NCBI GenBank assembly: GCA_014729945.1
Contig: WJJC01000190.1
Coordinates: 1-27,890 of the forward strand
DNA from: Candidatus Bathyarchaeota archaeon
Lineage (GTDB): Archaea; Thermoproteota; Bathyarchaeia; TCS64
Length of the DNA stretch: 27,890 nt
Direction of reading: 5' to 3'
Part shown: piece after piece, positions 16,374 through 24,229 of the stretch
Position numbering within the stretch: the first letter of the stretch is position 1
How the letters are laid out: the number at the start of each line of letters is the position of its first letter
The notes under the pieces: generated by a model
Database searches by the model: none
What the model saw: the letters and a program-made list of their open reading frames with translations, nothing else
Told to the model about the DNA's origin: nothing
Position numbers and translations under genes: made by a program

Positions 16374-17369
16374 TTGCCGAAACAACAATACTGTCCCAAA
16401 TGCGGAACTCCCATAAACCAACAGGACCAGACTTGCCCCACCTGCGGCTACAATCTAGAAGAATGGATGCAAACCAAAAATATACAAGAAACCCCCACCC
16501 ATCAACCCACCACTATAGAACTATTAACAGAAGCACTCAAAGCCCTATACAATCCTAAACCTATGTCCACACCGCCAAGTAGCAGTGTCTATCTCAACCG
16601 AACCCAGAAAAACATAACCGGATATCTCCTTTCAGCTACAATGCTACTCATAACCGGGTTCGCCCTAAGCTACGGAGGAGAATGGCTAACCTACATAGGC
16701 TTCACCTTAGCCGGCTACACAGTACCAGTTATACTTCTCATATACATAGCAAGAAGCGACAGATACGAAAGAGAGCCCATAGCCCTAATAGCCTATTGCT
16801 TCGGCTGGGGCGCCTTCAGCGGAATAATAGCCGGCATACTCAACACCATAATCACGACACCCTACATAGGCATAGGAGGGGCAGGAATAATAGAAGAACC
16901 TCTCAAAATAGCGGGTGTATACTGGATAGCTAAAAACACACGACTCAAAAACGAGTTTAACAATCACCTGGACGGCATGGTATATGGAGCCGCCGCGGGA
17001 GCAGGCTTTGCTGGTCTCGAAAACTTCTGGTATATCACCGAGATGGTATTCAATGGAGCTTATCCCCCACTATTCGCTATATTCATCAGAAGCCTTACAG
17101 GTATCATGCACATAGCATGGAGTAGCATAGCAGCACGATCATTGGGATTAGCCAAAGCCATGAAAGGCAGCATAACAAGAAAGGACCTAATCCCAGGAAC
17201 CCTTGTATCAGCTACAATCCACTTTGCTTGGAATACCCTACCAACCATGATAAGCTTGGGAATAATATTTCCTTTCACCCTATCTGCCCTAGGTAAAATG
17301 ATCAAGACCGCAACCATGGATGAGACTAACTGGGGATACAAGCAGTTTGCACCTAACGAGAAGGATTAA
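16374..17369 (+). CDS. Zinc-ribbon PrsW-family intramembrane protease
   Basis: The product combines an N-terminal zinc ribbon (Cys7, Cys10, Cys21, Cys24 in CPKC and CPTC) with a polytopic PrsW-type membrane domain of about eight helices from residue 80. PrsW landmarks are SDRYEREP at 128-135, the glutamate pair Glu174-Glu175 in IIEEPLK, GLENFWY with Glu216, His246 in MHIAWS and His283 in IHFAWNT. In Bacillus, PrsW cuts an anti-sigma factor in the membrane; an archaeal target is unknown. The start is TTG at 16374, with no in-frame ATG before residue 32, so the ribbon requires this start. A small membrane protein begins one base after its stop and is probably co-transcribed. Confidence 0.85.
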   Translation: MPKQQYCPKCGTPINQQDQTCPTCGYNLEEWMQTKNIQETPTHQPTTIELLTEALKALYNPKPMSTPPSSSVYLNRTQKNITGYLLSATMLLITGFALSYGGEWLTYIGFTLAGYTVPVILLIYIARSDRYEREPIALIAYCFGWGAFSGIIAGILNTIITTPYIGIGGAGIIEEPLKIAGVYWIAKNTRLKNEFNNHLDGMVYGAAAGAGFAGLENFWYITEMVFNGAYPPLFAIFIRSLTGIMHIAWSSIAARSLGLAKAMKGSITRKDLIPGTLVSATIHFAWNTLPTMISLGIIFPFTLSALGKMIKTATMDETNWGYKQFAPNEKD

Positions 17370-17370
17370 A

Positions 17371-17742
17371 ATGTACACACGATTATTCGGCTGGCTCACA
17401 TTGCTTGGAATAATCTATACCACCATGCTATACTTTATGAACCTCTTCATCCCCACACAAACTCCGAGAAGAGTAAACACCCACTGCATAATCGGAAAAC
17501 TAACCATAGTAACCCTAGCTGGACATCTGTTAACTCAGCCAATAACAGGATATAATGATAACTGGGTAATATGGAGTGGACTAGGATTGTACCTCATCAT
17601 AATCGCATCAGGAATAATCTTGTTATACTTACCTGAATCAGGTGGGCTTAGATATCATGCTCGCTCCATACACCCCGCATTGGTAGTTGGATTAATAACT
17701 ACAATATTCCACCATGTATTAACAAGACTAGACCTCCTATAG
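17371..17742 (+). CDS. Small four-helix membrane protein with two HX13H pairs
   Basis: This 123-residue protein has four predicted membrane helices and no family I can name. Two helices carry histidines exactly 14 residues apart: His38 and His52 in the second, and His101 and His115 in the fourth, with His114 beside the last. Paired HX13H or HX14H helices bind stacked b-hemes in cytochrome b-type and b561/ferric-reductase-like proteins, so a small di-heme membrane cytochrome is a reasonable inference. The ATG at 17371 is one base after the PrsW-like stop; an upstream ATG at 17320 would overlap that gene by 50 bases and add a polar stretch, so it was not chosen. No CxxCH or soluble redox domain is present. 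Confidence 0.7.
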   Translation: MYTRLFGWLTLLGIIYTTMLYFMNLFIPTQTPRRVNTHCIIGKLTIVTLAGHLLTQPITGYNDNWVIWSGLGLYLIIIASGIILLYLPESGGLRYHARSIHPALVVGLITTIFHHVLTRLDLL

Positions 17743-17780
17743 TAGTTAAACCTAAAACCATGTAACTCATCCAATAGCTT

Positions 17781-18719
17781 ATGAAAAACATCTCAGATTC
17801 AACGAAATTAGAGCTATACCGTTCAATGATCTCCATAAGAACCTTTGAGAACGGTGTACGCGCCCTCATAGACGAGGGCAAGCTAGGCCATGTTAGCTTC
17901 TACACCGGCGGGGAAGCAGTAGCCGCCGCAGTAGGCGCTCACCTCAGAAAAACCGACCAGATAGGAAGCACCCACCGCTCCCTAGGTCACCTCATCACAA
18001 AAGGAGCGGACATCAAGAAAATGATGGCGGAGATAGCTGGAAAAGCCACAGGGAGCAACAAAGGTAAAGGCGGAGCATACCACATATTCGACCCAGAAGT
18101 AGGCGCCCTAGGCGCTAACGGCATTGTAGGGGGAAGCGTACCCATGGCAGCAGGCTACGCCCTCGCCAACCAACTCAAAAACACAGACAACATCTCAGTA
18201 AGCTATTTTGGGGAAGGCGCGAGCAATCAAGGAGGAGTACAGGAGACCCTCAACCTCGCGGCATGCTGGAGCCTACCAATGATCTTCGTCTGCGAGAACA
18301 GTAGCCCTGAGGATCAGACAATGCTTGGTCATAAGATAGATTACCCCCAGCTTAGCATCACAGACATCAGCCAGAGAGCTCCCGCATACGGCATCCCCGG
18401 GAGCAGCCATAACGGATGGGAGGTAGAAAAAGTCTACGTGATAGTCGGAGAAGCTTTGGAACGGGCTAGAAATGGAGGTGGCCCCACCTTACTGGAGTTT
18501 AAGATCCATCGACTGGACGCCGATGAGACAAGCATGTACTGCCCAATAAAATGTTATAGAGAAAAACTACTAGAAGAGGGAGTACTAACAGCTGAACTCG
18601 ACGCAGAGATCAGGGACAAGGAGGCAGAGAAAGTGCAAGAAGCCATAGACTTCGCAGTGGGGAGCCCCGAGCCCGAGCTATTGGATGCATACAAAGACAT
18701 CTTTGTGGAGGGGTCATAG
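17781..18719 (+). CDS. 2-oxoacid/acetoin dehydrogenase E1 alpha-like subunit, divergent
   Basis: Alpha subunit of a thiamine-diphosphate E1 heterotetramer by overall text, closest to AcoA/PdhA: MMAEIAGKATGSNKGKGG, ALGANGIVGGSVPMAAGYA, and the diphosphate motif GEGASNQGGVQETLNLA at 144-160. Several hallmarks differ. The Mg-binding GDG is GEG (Glu145). CENN is CENS (Ser174 in place of the liganding Asn). The THRGHGH motif is THRSLGH (Leu68). The loop that normally reads RGHSxxD is shortened to HRLDADETSMYC, so its active-site His is missing. The 312-residue length is about 15-50 short of the family. The stop is followed directly by the beta-subunit ATG. The frame is clean, so this is a divergent protein, not a broken one. 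Confidence 0.85.
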   Translation: MKNISDSTKLELYRSMISIRTFENGVRALIDEGKLGHVSFYTGGEAVAAAVGAHLRKTDQIGSTHRSLGHLITKGADIKKMMAEIAGKATGSNKGKGGAYHIFDPEVGALGANGIVGGSVPMAAGYALANQLKNTDNISVSYFGEGASNQGGVQETLNLAACWSLPMIFVCENSSPEDQTMLGHKIDYPQLSITDISQRAPAYGIPGSSHNGWEVEKVYVIVGEALERARNGGGPTLLEFKIHRLDADETSMYCPIKCYREKLLEEGVLTAELDAEIRDKEAEKVQEAIDFAVGSPEPELLDAYKDIFVEGS

Positions 18720-19688
18720 ATGGCAAGAACAATCACATACGCAGAGGCAATCTGTGAGGCACAGCGGATCGCGCTGGAGAACGACCCCGATGTAATACTC
18801 TTCGGAGAAAACGTAGCCGCACCATGGAGGCCATCCACAAAAGGCCTCAAAGAAACCTTCGGCAAGGAGCGGGTAAGAGACGCACCAATCACCGAGACAG
18901 CTTTCATAGGCGCAGGGATCGGAGCAGCAATAGCCGGGGCAAAGCCCATTGTTGAGCTCATGCTCGTTGACTTCAGCCTAGTAGCCATGGACCAGATACT
19001 AAACCAGATGGCAAAGACCACATATATGACGGGTGGAAACGTCAACGTACCCATGACGCTCAGGGTCATCTACGGGGCGCGGGGAGGAGGCGCAGCCACC
19101 CACAGCGAATGCCTCTACGGTCTCTACGCTCATATGCCGGGCATGAAAATCGCAGCCCCCAGCAACCCATACGACGCCAAGGGTCTACTATCCACAGCCA
19201 TCAATGACCTTAACCCTGTGGTGTTCTTTGAACACGTCAAGCTATCCGCGATGGAGGGCGATGTACCAGAAGACGACTACAGGATACCCTTCGGTGTAGC
19301 CAACCTTGTAAGAGAGGGTAACGATGTCACTGTCGTCGCAGTGGGCAAGATGGTTAACGAGGCCGCCAAGGCAGCGGACAGGCTCAAAGACGAGATAAGC
19401 GTCGAGGTCATAGACCCAAGAACCCTTGTTCCCCTGGATGAGGAGAGTATTCTCAGGAGTGTAGCCAAGACCTGTAGACTGGTGGTTGTAGATGAGGATT
19501 ATGAGAGATGCGGTTTCTCAGCCGAGGTAGCAGCCATTGCCGCCGAGAAAGGTTTCCATAACCTCAAAGCGCCCGTAGCTAGGGTAGCTAACCCGAATAT
19601 TCCACTTCCCTTTAACAAGAAACTGGAGCAGCATGTGCTACCAGACGTAGACAAGATCGTCAGATCCATACGAAACATCGTAAAATAG
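18720..19688 (+). CDS. 2-oxoacid/acetoin dehydrogenase E1 beta-like subunit
   Basis: Beta subunit of the same E1 enzyme. Its catalytic landmarks are intact: Glu59 in APITETAFIGAGIG, the residue that activates the thiamine ring in the family, and His128 in AATHSECLYG. PGMKIAAPSNPYDAKGLL near 136-153 and NPVVFFEH follow, and the C-terminal half has the usual transketolase-C order VTVVAVGKMV, IDPRTLVPLDEESI and VVVDEDYERCGFSAE. The usual N-terminal GEDVGxxGGVF is replaced by GENVAAPWRPSTKGL. Length is 322 residues, normal. The ATG touches the alpha-subunit stop. No E2, E3 or lipoylation gene is in the window, so acyl-transfer partners are elsewhere or absent. Confidence 0.9.
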   Translation: MARTITYAEAICEAQRIALENDPDVILFGENVAAPWRPSTKGLKETFGKERVRDAPITETAFIGAGIGAAIAGAKPIVELMLVDFSLVAMDQILNQMAKTTYMTGGNVNVPMTLRVIYGARGGGAATHSECLYGLYAHMPGMKIAAPSNPYDAKGLLSTAINDLNPVVFFEHVKLSAMEGDVPEDDYRIPFGVANLVREGNDVTVVAVGKMVNEAAKAADRLKDEISVEVIDPRTLVPLDEESILRSVAKTCRLVVVDEDYERCGFSAEVAAIAAEKGFHNLKAPVARVANPNIPLPFNKKLEQHVLPDVDKIVRSIRNIVK

Positions 19689-19689
19689 A

Positions 19690-21027
19690 TTAGAGCATCG
19701 TGAGGGCTTCTTTTATCCTCTCTAGTGCCTCTGATTCTATCTTTTTTCCTTCCCTTAGCAGTCCTGCTACTTTTTCACATTTGTAAGGCGGCATCTCACC
19801 TGGGCCGAGGGGGAATTCCTCGTGGCATTTTTTCAGTAAAAGATAGAGCTCATTATATCTTGAAGTGATATCGGATAGATCTACATCCAGTAATGTATCT
19901 GCTTTCTTTAGGTACTCTGATAAGCCCCATTTTGCCTCCATGAGGCATGCGAGGGTGTATCCTGTGCCGTGGTGGCTGTTCTCATCAAACTCTTCCCCCT
20001 TGAGGTTACCTGCTAGTACATCATAGGCTTCGGAGCCTAGGGTATAGGCATCGATCTGAGGTGTATCACCTACCCCTAGTCTGTACCCTAGCTTTAGGGT
20101 CTCAATGGCCACTGTCTTTGGGTCTAACATGGTGAGAGTGGTTAGGTCTATACAGTGGAGGCCGCCGGGGGCCATTAAACCTGTGTAATGTATGGGTGTA
20201 TCCTGTTGTTCTATTAACCGTCTGTATGTGCTGACAATGTATTCTTCACCCCTGTACCCGTTTACTATCCCGTATTCAGGGATGGGGAGGCCCCACATTA
20301 TCAGGGGCCGATCATTATCGATGACCTGTTTTGCTGCCTGATACTGTTTTTCGGCGTTCTTGACTGATTCCTCTGTGGGGGTCTGTTTCTCATCCCACTC
20401 AAACAAACCCGATGAGATCAAGTTTACCTTGTAGCCAAGGTTCTCGGTGGATTTATGGATGGCAGACCATACCTCTTTATGAAAAGCAGATGGAACAGAC
20501 GGGCACAGATGCTTCTTCATGGCGTTAGTTATCCAGCCATAACCTGATACTGCAATAACCTCATCTAGGCTGACTTTTTTTCCACGGGCTTCCAGCACTC
20601 CTTGTACTGCACCCTGATAACTGAACAAGCTTGGCTTGAACTCGGCTGGGCTACTGACTATTCTTTCATTCAGCTTCTTGGTTCTCCACTGATACATGCT
20701 AGTATCTATCTTCCTGCGCTTGGATCTGAACTTTTCTGAGCTGAGATACTGGTCAACGATGTCTCTGATGTAGCCGGCTCCATCCTTTGTGATCGTATAT
20801 TTTCCCCATGAAACTCGCTCCACTATTCCAGTATCAATCAAGGTTGACAGGTGGTTGACCAGACCGTTCTTTGATTGTCCGGTCTCTTCAAGCAAATACT
20901 TGAGCTGCTTCTCTCCATCCAGTAATAGAGAGAGTACTGATAGTCTTGTCTCATTTGATAAGGCGTTCAAGACTTTGACTATCTCAACTGTGTTCTTCTT
21001 GAGCTTGTCTGCATGGTCGTTATCCAT
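19690..21027 (-). CDS. ArsR-type HTH fused to a BtrH-like papain-fold domain
   Basis: Residues 12-95 form an ArsR/MarR-like winged helix: LNALSNETRLSVLSLLLDG, helix-turn-helix at about 41-63, and the wing around WGKYTITKDG. After a basic linker, residues 130-400 resemble the BtrH/DUF4872-type papain-like fold: VSLDEVIAVSGYGWITNAMK at 152-171 and RPLIMWGLPIPEYGIVNGY near 245-263. The N-terminal helix of that fold, where relatives have the nucleophilic Cys, reads SLFSYQGAVQGVLEARG here with no Cys, so it probably binds rather than transfers a ligand. A sensor-regulator using an enzyme-derived ligand domain is the best guess. The ATG at 21027 lies inside the upstream transglutaminase gene (8-base overlap). 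Assignment of the second domain is from memory of sparse motifs. Confidence 0.65.
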   Translation of the reverse strand: MDNDHADKLKKNTVEIVKVLNALSNETRLSVLSLLLDGEKQLKYLLEETGQSKNGLVNHLSTLIDTGIVERVSWGKYTITKDGAGYIRDIVDQYLSSEKFRSKRRKIDTSMYQWRTKKLNERIVSSPAEFKPSLFSYQGAVQGVLEARGKKVSLDEVIAVSGYGWITNAMKKHLCPSVPSAFHKEVWSAIHKSTENLGYKVNLISSGLFEWDEKQTPTEESVKNAEKQYQAAKQVIDNDRPLIMWGLPIPEYGIVNGYRGEEYIVSTYRRLIEQQDTPIHYTGLMAPGGLHCIDLTTLTMLDPKTVAIETLKLGYRLGVGDTPQIDAYTLGSEAYDVLAGNLKGEEFDENSHHGTGYTLACLMEAKWGLSEYLKKADTLLDVDLSDITSRYNELYLLLKKCHEEFPLGPGEMPPYKCEKVAGLLREGKKIESEALERIKEALTML

Positions 21028-21937
21028 CAGACATCTTCTCCGTTAAATCCGATAGCTTGACCTGTATGGGTTTATTCATGCCTTCCCAACTCGTTATGAT
21101 CTCTGGTACCTTGAGGCGTGGATGCTGGTATAACTCCATGATCTCTTTGTATGTCATTGTGGCTGGCTGGGTGACTTCTGCCACTTTATCAAGTAAATCT
21201 AAACCTGTTATCTCTTTATCCAATATGGTTCCCCAGCAGTCCCATGGTAAAAGCGGGACTTTGGCAAGCGCTGCTAGGTCTCTTATCATGTCGCCTCTAA
21301 TGAAGCCCATCCCATGCATTTCATGTATACCAAAGCTATCTGGATCCGCTTTTCCTTCTCGGCACATATTCCAAGCAGCACCTCCTGTGATGAACTTATC
21401 ATGAGGTACATCAAATGTGTTGAAATCTAGTTTTAATGTCTCTCTCTGGAACGTATCAATCTGACTGTCTACCATAACCCATCGCTCATTATCCCTATTC
21501 CAATACTCAATTACCCAGTGATCTATATACTTGAGTTTCATTTCTGGTGAACTAAAATATGTGGCGAAACCACATCGTGCTCTTGCAGGAATCCCTTTTT
21601 CCCGCATAAATGCTACTCCTAGTACTGTGAAATCTCTACAGTTGCCTATTGTCTTCTCGATTAGGTTTCTTTTCTCTTGGAGATTTACAGGATGATGTTG
21701 GTATACCTGTCTTAGTATATCTGCTACGGATCTGGTGCTTAAAACACTGCTATGACCTTCTATGTATTTAATGCCATAGCGTTCAATCCAATAAACATGG
21801 ATCAAGGTGTTTTGAACTGTCTCAACTATATCTGGTACTGTGTCTGGTAGTTTCTCTTTGAGTGTCTTTAGTTCTGGTGTGTTTGGTAGATATGTCATTG
21901 GTGAGTGCTTGGAGTAATATTCTAATTGCTCTATCAA
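21020..21937 (-). CDS. Transglutaminase-like cysteine peptidase-fold protein
   Basis: The catalytic triad of the transglutaminase-like superfamily is visible: Cys100 in GNCRDFTVLGVAFMREKG, His140 in YIDHWVIEYWN and Asp157 in WVMVDSQID. The spacing and the strand GIPARARCGFATYF between them are standard for archaeal and bacterial TGc proteins, which usually act as peptidases or amide hydrolases rather than protein cross-linkers. There is no signal peptide or membrane helix, so it is likely cytosolic. The 305-residue chain extends well past the core, with an unassigned C-terminal region. It is the first gene of a two-gene operon with the HTH-BtrH regulator, whose start overlaps its end by eight bases. 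A TATA box and a repeat-rich site lie just upstream. Confidence 0.85.
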   Translation of the reverse strand: MIEQLEYYSKHSPMTYLPNTPELKTLKEKLPDTVPDIVETVQNTLIHVYWIERYGIKYIEGHSSVLSTRSVADILRQVYQHHPVNLQEKRNLIEKTIGNCRDFTVLGVAFMREKGIPARARCGFATYFSSPEMKLKYIDHWVIEYWNRDNERWVMVDSQIDTFQRETLKLDFNTFDVPHDKFITGGAAWNMCREGKADPDSFGIHEMHGMGFIRGDMIRDLAALAKVPLLPWDCWGTILDKEITGLDLLDKVAEVTQPATMTYKEIMELYQHPRLKVPEIITSWEGMNKPIQVKLSDLTEKMSDG

Positions 21938-21966
21938 GTGGTTTCATTATCGAGTCAATCTTAAGT

Positions 21967-21974
21967 CTTTATAA
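21967..21974 (-). promoter_or_regulatory. Putative TATA box for the transglutaminase-regulator operon
   Basis: On the minus strand this reads TTATAAAG, centred about 33 bases before the ATG at 21937. It sits 13 bases from the repeat cluster at 21987-22019, on the promoter-distal side of which the MFS gene ends. Confidence 0.5.
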
Positions 21975-21986
21975 TAGTATCTTAGT

Positions 21987-22019
21987 CTGTGTACAATAGT
22001 ACCATAAACTGTGTACTAT
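21987..22019. repeat. Repeat cluster upstream of the HTH-regulator operon (putative operator)
   Basis: CTGTGTAC occurs at 21987-21994 and again at 22009-22016, a 22-base period (two helical turns). The same stretch holds a 7-bp perfect inverted repeat, ATAGTAC at 21996-22002 and GTACTAT at 22013-22019, with a 10-base spacer; GTAC appears three times. It is placed just upstream of the TATA box of an operon whose second gene carries a winged-helix DNA-binding domain, so autoregulation is the natural reading. The last bases overlap the 3' end of the MFS gene. Confidence 0.5.
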
Positions 22020-23440
22020 ATGTCTGAAGCTTTACCTGCCTCAAATGGTTTGATCAACAACCCCAGAATCAATGGCACGATCATCAATGCAGATGTTACC
22101 ATTGCAGTGGGTTTCAACCCTATACCAAGTAGATACCCGATTAATACGCTTGAGGGGATATTACCTATCCAGCTCCAACTCATGTACATCTGATAGACTG
22201 TACTGGACATCGCCAATGGAGTACTATCCGCCATAATAGCGAAAATCGTGCCAGTCCAGAAACGCTCGAAAAATGCGCTTATCATGGCTACTATTAGGAA
22301 CCAGGTAACAGCGCCTTGGGCAATGGTTGTCCAGAGGAACCCCGCGAGCATGAATAGGATGGATGAAAACGCGAATGCTTTTTTGTGCCCGTATTTATCA
22401 CTGATGTTTCCACCTACCCATGATCCGGGTAGACCCGCAAGCGTCGCGACTAGACCAAGAATGCTTACAAGGGATATGTCGGCGCCTACGATCTCTCTTA
22501 TGGTAAAACTGAACATACCCCCGAGGGGTGCAGTTATCTTCATTACGGTGAAAGCCCGACTGAACATGATCAAGACAGCTAGGACGACTGTTAACTCTGT
22601 GAACGTGTATGCGATGACTTCCTTGCTGAGTGATCTTTCTTTAACTACCTCTGGTTCTTTCACTGAGAGAAATAGGAAAGATGTTAATCCTGTAACTCCT
22701 GCGAGAACGAATACGAGTTTGTATCCTCCGATGTTCAAAAGCCAGAGGGGTAATATGGTGGCTAAGGCGGACCCGATGCTCTGCCCAGCTGTGCTTGCTC
22801 CACCGATCACTCTTGCATGGTACTCTGGTGGTGTTACGTCTATGGTGAAGCTGTCTGCAGCCATATCATAAAATGCTCCAGCAGATATTATACTAACAAC
22901 TGCGGGGAATAATACACTCCAAACCGGTGCATTCTCAATATCACTTATTATCATTATTATGATTCCACTTAGATAGAGGAACCCGGTTATCGCGAACCAT
23001 GGTTTTCTTTTATAGTACCTGTCCCCCCATTTGATGGGGAATATATCTGCTATCAGACCTACGAACATCTTCCAGCTCCAGCTTACATACATTAATCCGA
23101 CGAATAGACTTGCCTCAGTGGTGCCTACACCTACTTCATCTAGTAGGAATATGGGTACCCATAGACTGAATGTGGATCTTACGAAGCCATTTGCAAAGTA
23201 GCTTAAACCATAGAGGAACGTGATCTTTTTGGGCTCCCATACGCCATCCATGAGTTGTTTGATTCTATCCTCTTTGGCTATACTCCAGTAACTTATTCCC
23301 TTTTCCTCAAACTCATTGCGCCATTTTCTCCCCAAATAGAATAGGGTTCCATAAGCTATGACTGTTAATGAGAATACGATTATTCCTAGTTTGTATTTGA
23401 GACTTAGGCTAAGGATGTAGTCTATGGGGGACATGGGCAT
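22016..23440 (-). CDS. Major facilitator superfamily transporter, long form
   Basis: MFS permease of 474 residues, longer than the other two in this window. An N-terminal hydrophobic helix (YKLGIIVFSLTVIAYGTLFY) and a cytoplasmic stretch precede the 12-helix core that opens near ITFLYGLSYFANGF. The second-half loop motif is GGNISDKYGHKKAF, while the first-half loop is unusual (GLIADIFPIKWGDRYYKRK). The ATG is at 23440, 18 bases after the end of the HAD gene on the same strand, so the two probably form an operon. Substrate is unknown; pairing with a phosphatase hints at an organophosphate or sugar-like solute, which is weak inference. Confidence 0.83.
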   Translation of the reverse strand: MPMSPIDYILSLSLKYKLGIIVFSLTVIAYGTLFYLGRKWRNEFEEKGISYWSIAKEDRIKQLMDGVWEPKKITFLYGLSYFANGFVRSTFSLWVPIFLLDEVGVGTTEASLFVGLMYVSWSWKMFVGLIADIFPIKWGDRYYKRKPWFAITGFLYLSGIIIMIISDIENAPVWSVLFPAVVSIISAGAFYDMAADSFTIDVTPPEYHARVIGGASTAGQSIGSALATILPLWLLNIGGYKLVFVLAGVTGLTSFLFLSVKEPEVVKERSLSKEVIAYTFTELTVVLAVLIMFSRAFTVMKITAPLGGMFSFTIREIVGADISLVSILGLVATLAGLPGSWVGGNISDKYGHKKAFAFSSILFMLAGFLWTTIAQGAVTWFLIVAMISAFFERFWTGTIFAIMADSTPLAMSSTVYQMYMSWSWIGNIPSSVLIGYLLGIGLKPTAMVTSALMIVPLILGLLIKPFEAGKASDI

Positions 23441-23458
23441 ATTGTTGGTTGTTTATGT

Positions 23459-24172
23459 CTAAGAGGTTTCCCTAGTGGATAGGGTTTCTAGGAGTCTGGG
23501 TAGTTCACAGATGCTATTAATGGTGTATCCTTTCCACGCTGGTTGTTTAGGGGTATTGATCCAGATACCAGTTAAACCTGTGTTTCTTGCACCGATCATA
23601 TCCGCCTCGACGCTGTCACCTACATGTACTGCCTCTGATGGCTTAACATCGATCATGTCAAGCACTATCTTGAATATCTCTGGGTTAGGTTTTCTTACCC
23701 CTAAGTCCCTGCTACAGACCAACAAGTCGAAGTGATTGTCTAGGTTTGCTTCTCTAAGAAGTATCTTGGGTTGGTCGCTCATGGTGTTACTTACCATTGC
23801 TAGCTTGTATTTTGAGGATAACTCAATTAACACCTCTTCAAGACAGGGGAAAAAATCAGTCTTGTAATACTTCTTGAAGTTGTCATGAAGCCATTCCAGT
23901 GTTTCATCGTCATGGTTTATACCGAGTTTTTGGAGGAATATCGCGTATACGTCTTCAAACCTCATCTCCTCTCCCCTAGTTCTGATTACGTTTAACTCTG
24001 CCAACGCGTCACTTAATGCTTTTTTCATCTCATTCATTTCGATGCTGAACCCAAGGCTCTTGAGGTAATCTCTGATTGTCTCATGATACGGATCCCATTC
24101 AAGGCTTCCATCAGCAAGGGTCCCACCGAAATCCAGAAGCACTGCCTTAATCTTCATATTAATAGGATCCAT
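23459..24172 (-). CDS. HAD-family hydrolase, phosphatase-like
   Basis: Haloacid dehalogenase superfamily hydrolase with a C1-type helical cap. Motif I is LLDFGGTLAD with the nucleophile Asp14; the usual second Asp of DxD is Gly16. Motif II is LAMVSNTMSD, motif III the Lys in GVRKPNPEIF, and motif IV VHVGDSVEADMIGA. The cap occupies roughly residues 30-105. Loss of the second motif I aspartate removes the usual general acid/base, a change known in some HAD subgroups, so activity may be slow or of another kind. ATG at 24172 or at 24157 could start the protein. A TATA-like run on the minus strand at 24199-24208 fits the first. The MFS gene follows after 18 bases. Confidence 0.87.
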   Translation of the reverse strand: MDPINMKIKAVLLDFGGTLADGSLEWDPYHETIRDYLKSLGFSIEMNEMKKALSDALAELNVIRTRGEEMRFEDVYAIFLQKLGINHDDETLEWLHDNFKKYYKTDFFPCLEEVLIELSSKYKLAMVSNTMSDQPKILLREANLDNHFDLLVCSRDLGVRKPNPEIFKIVLDMIDVKPSEAVHVGDSVEADMIGARNTGLTGIWINTPKQPAWKGYTINSICELPRLLETLSTRETS

Positions 24173-24229
24173 TCATTTGAATAATAATTTAATCAAAGAA
24201 AATATATCGTTAGAGATGAGTAAATAATC

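Noticed and set aside
22248..22871. 207-codon plus-strand frame antisense to the long MFS gene
   Set aside because: The opposite strand encodes clear MFS helices and loop motif; this frame has no motif or start signal.
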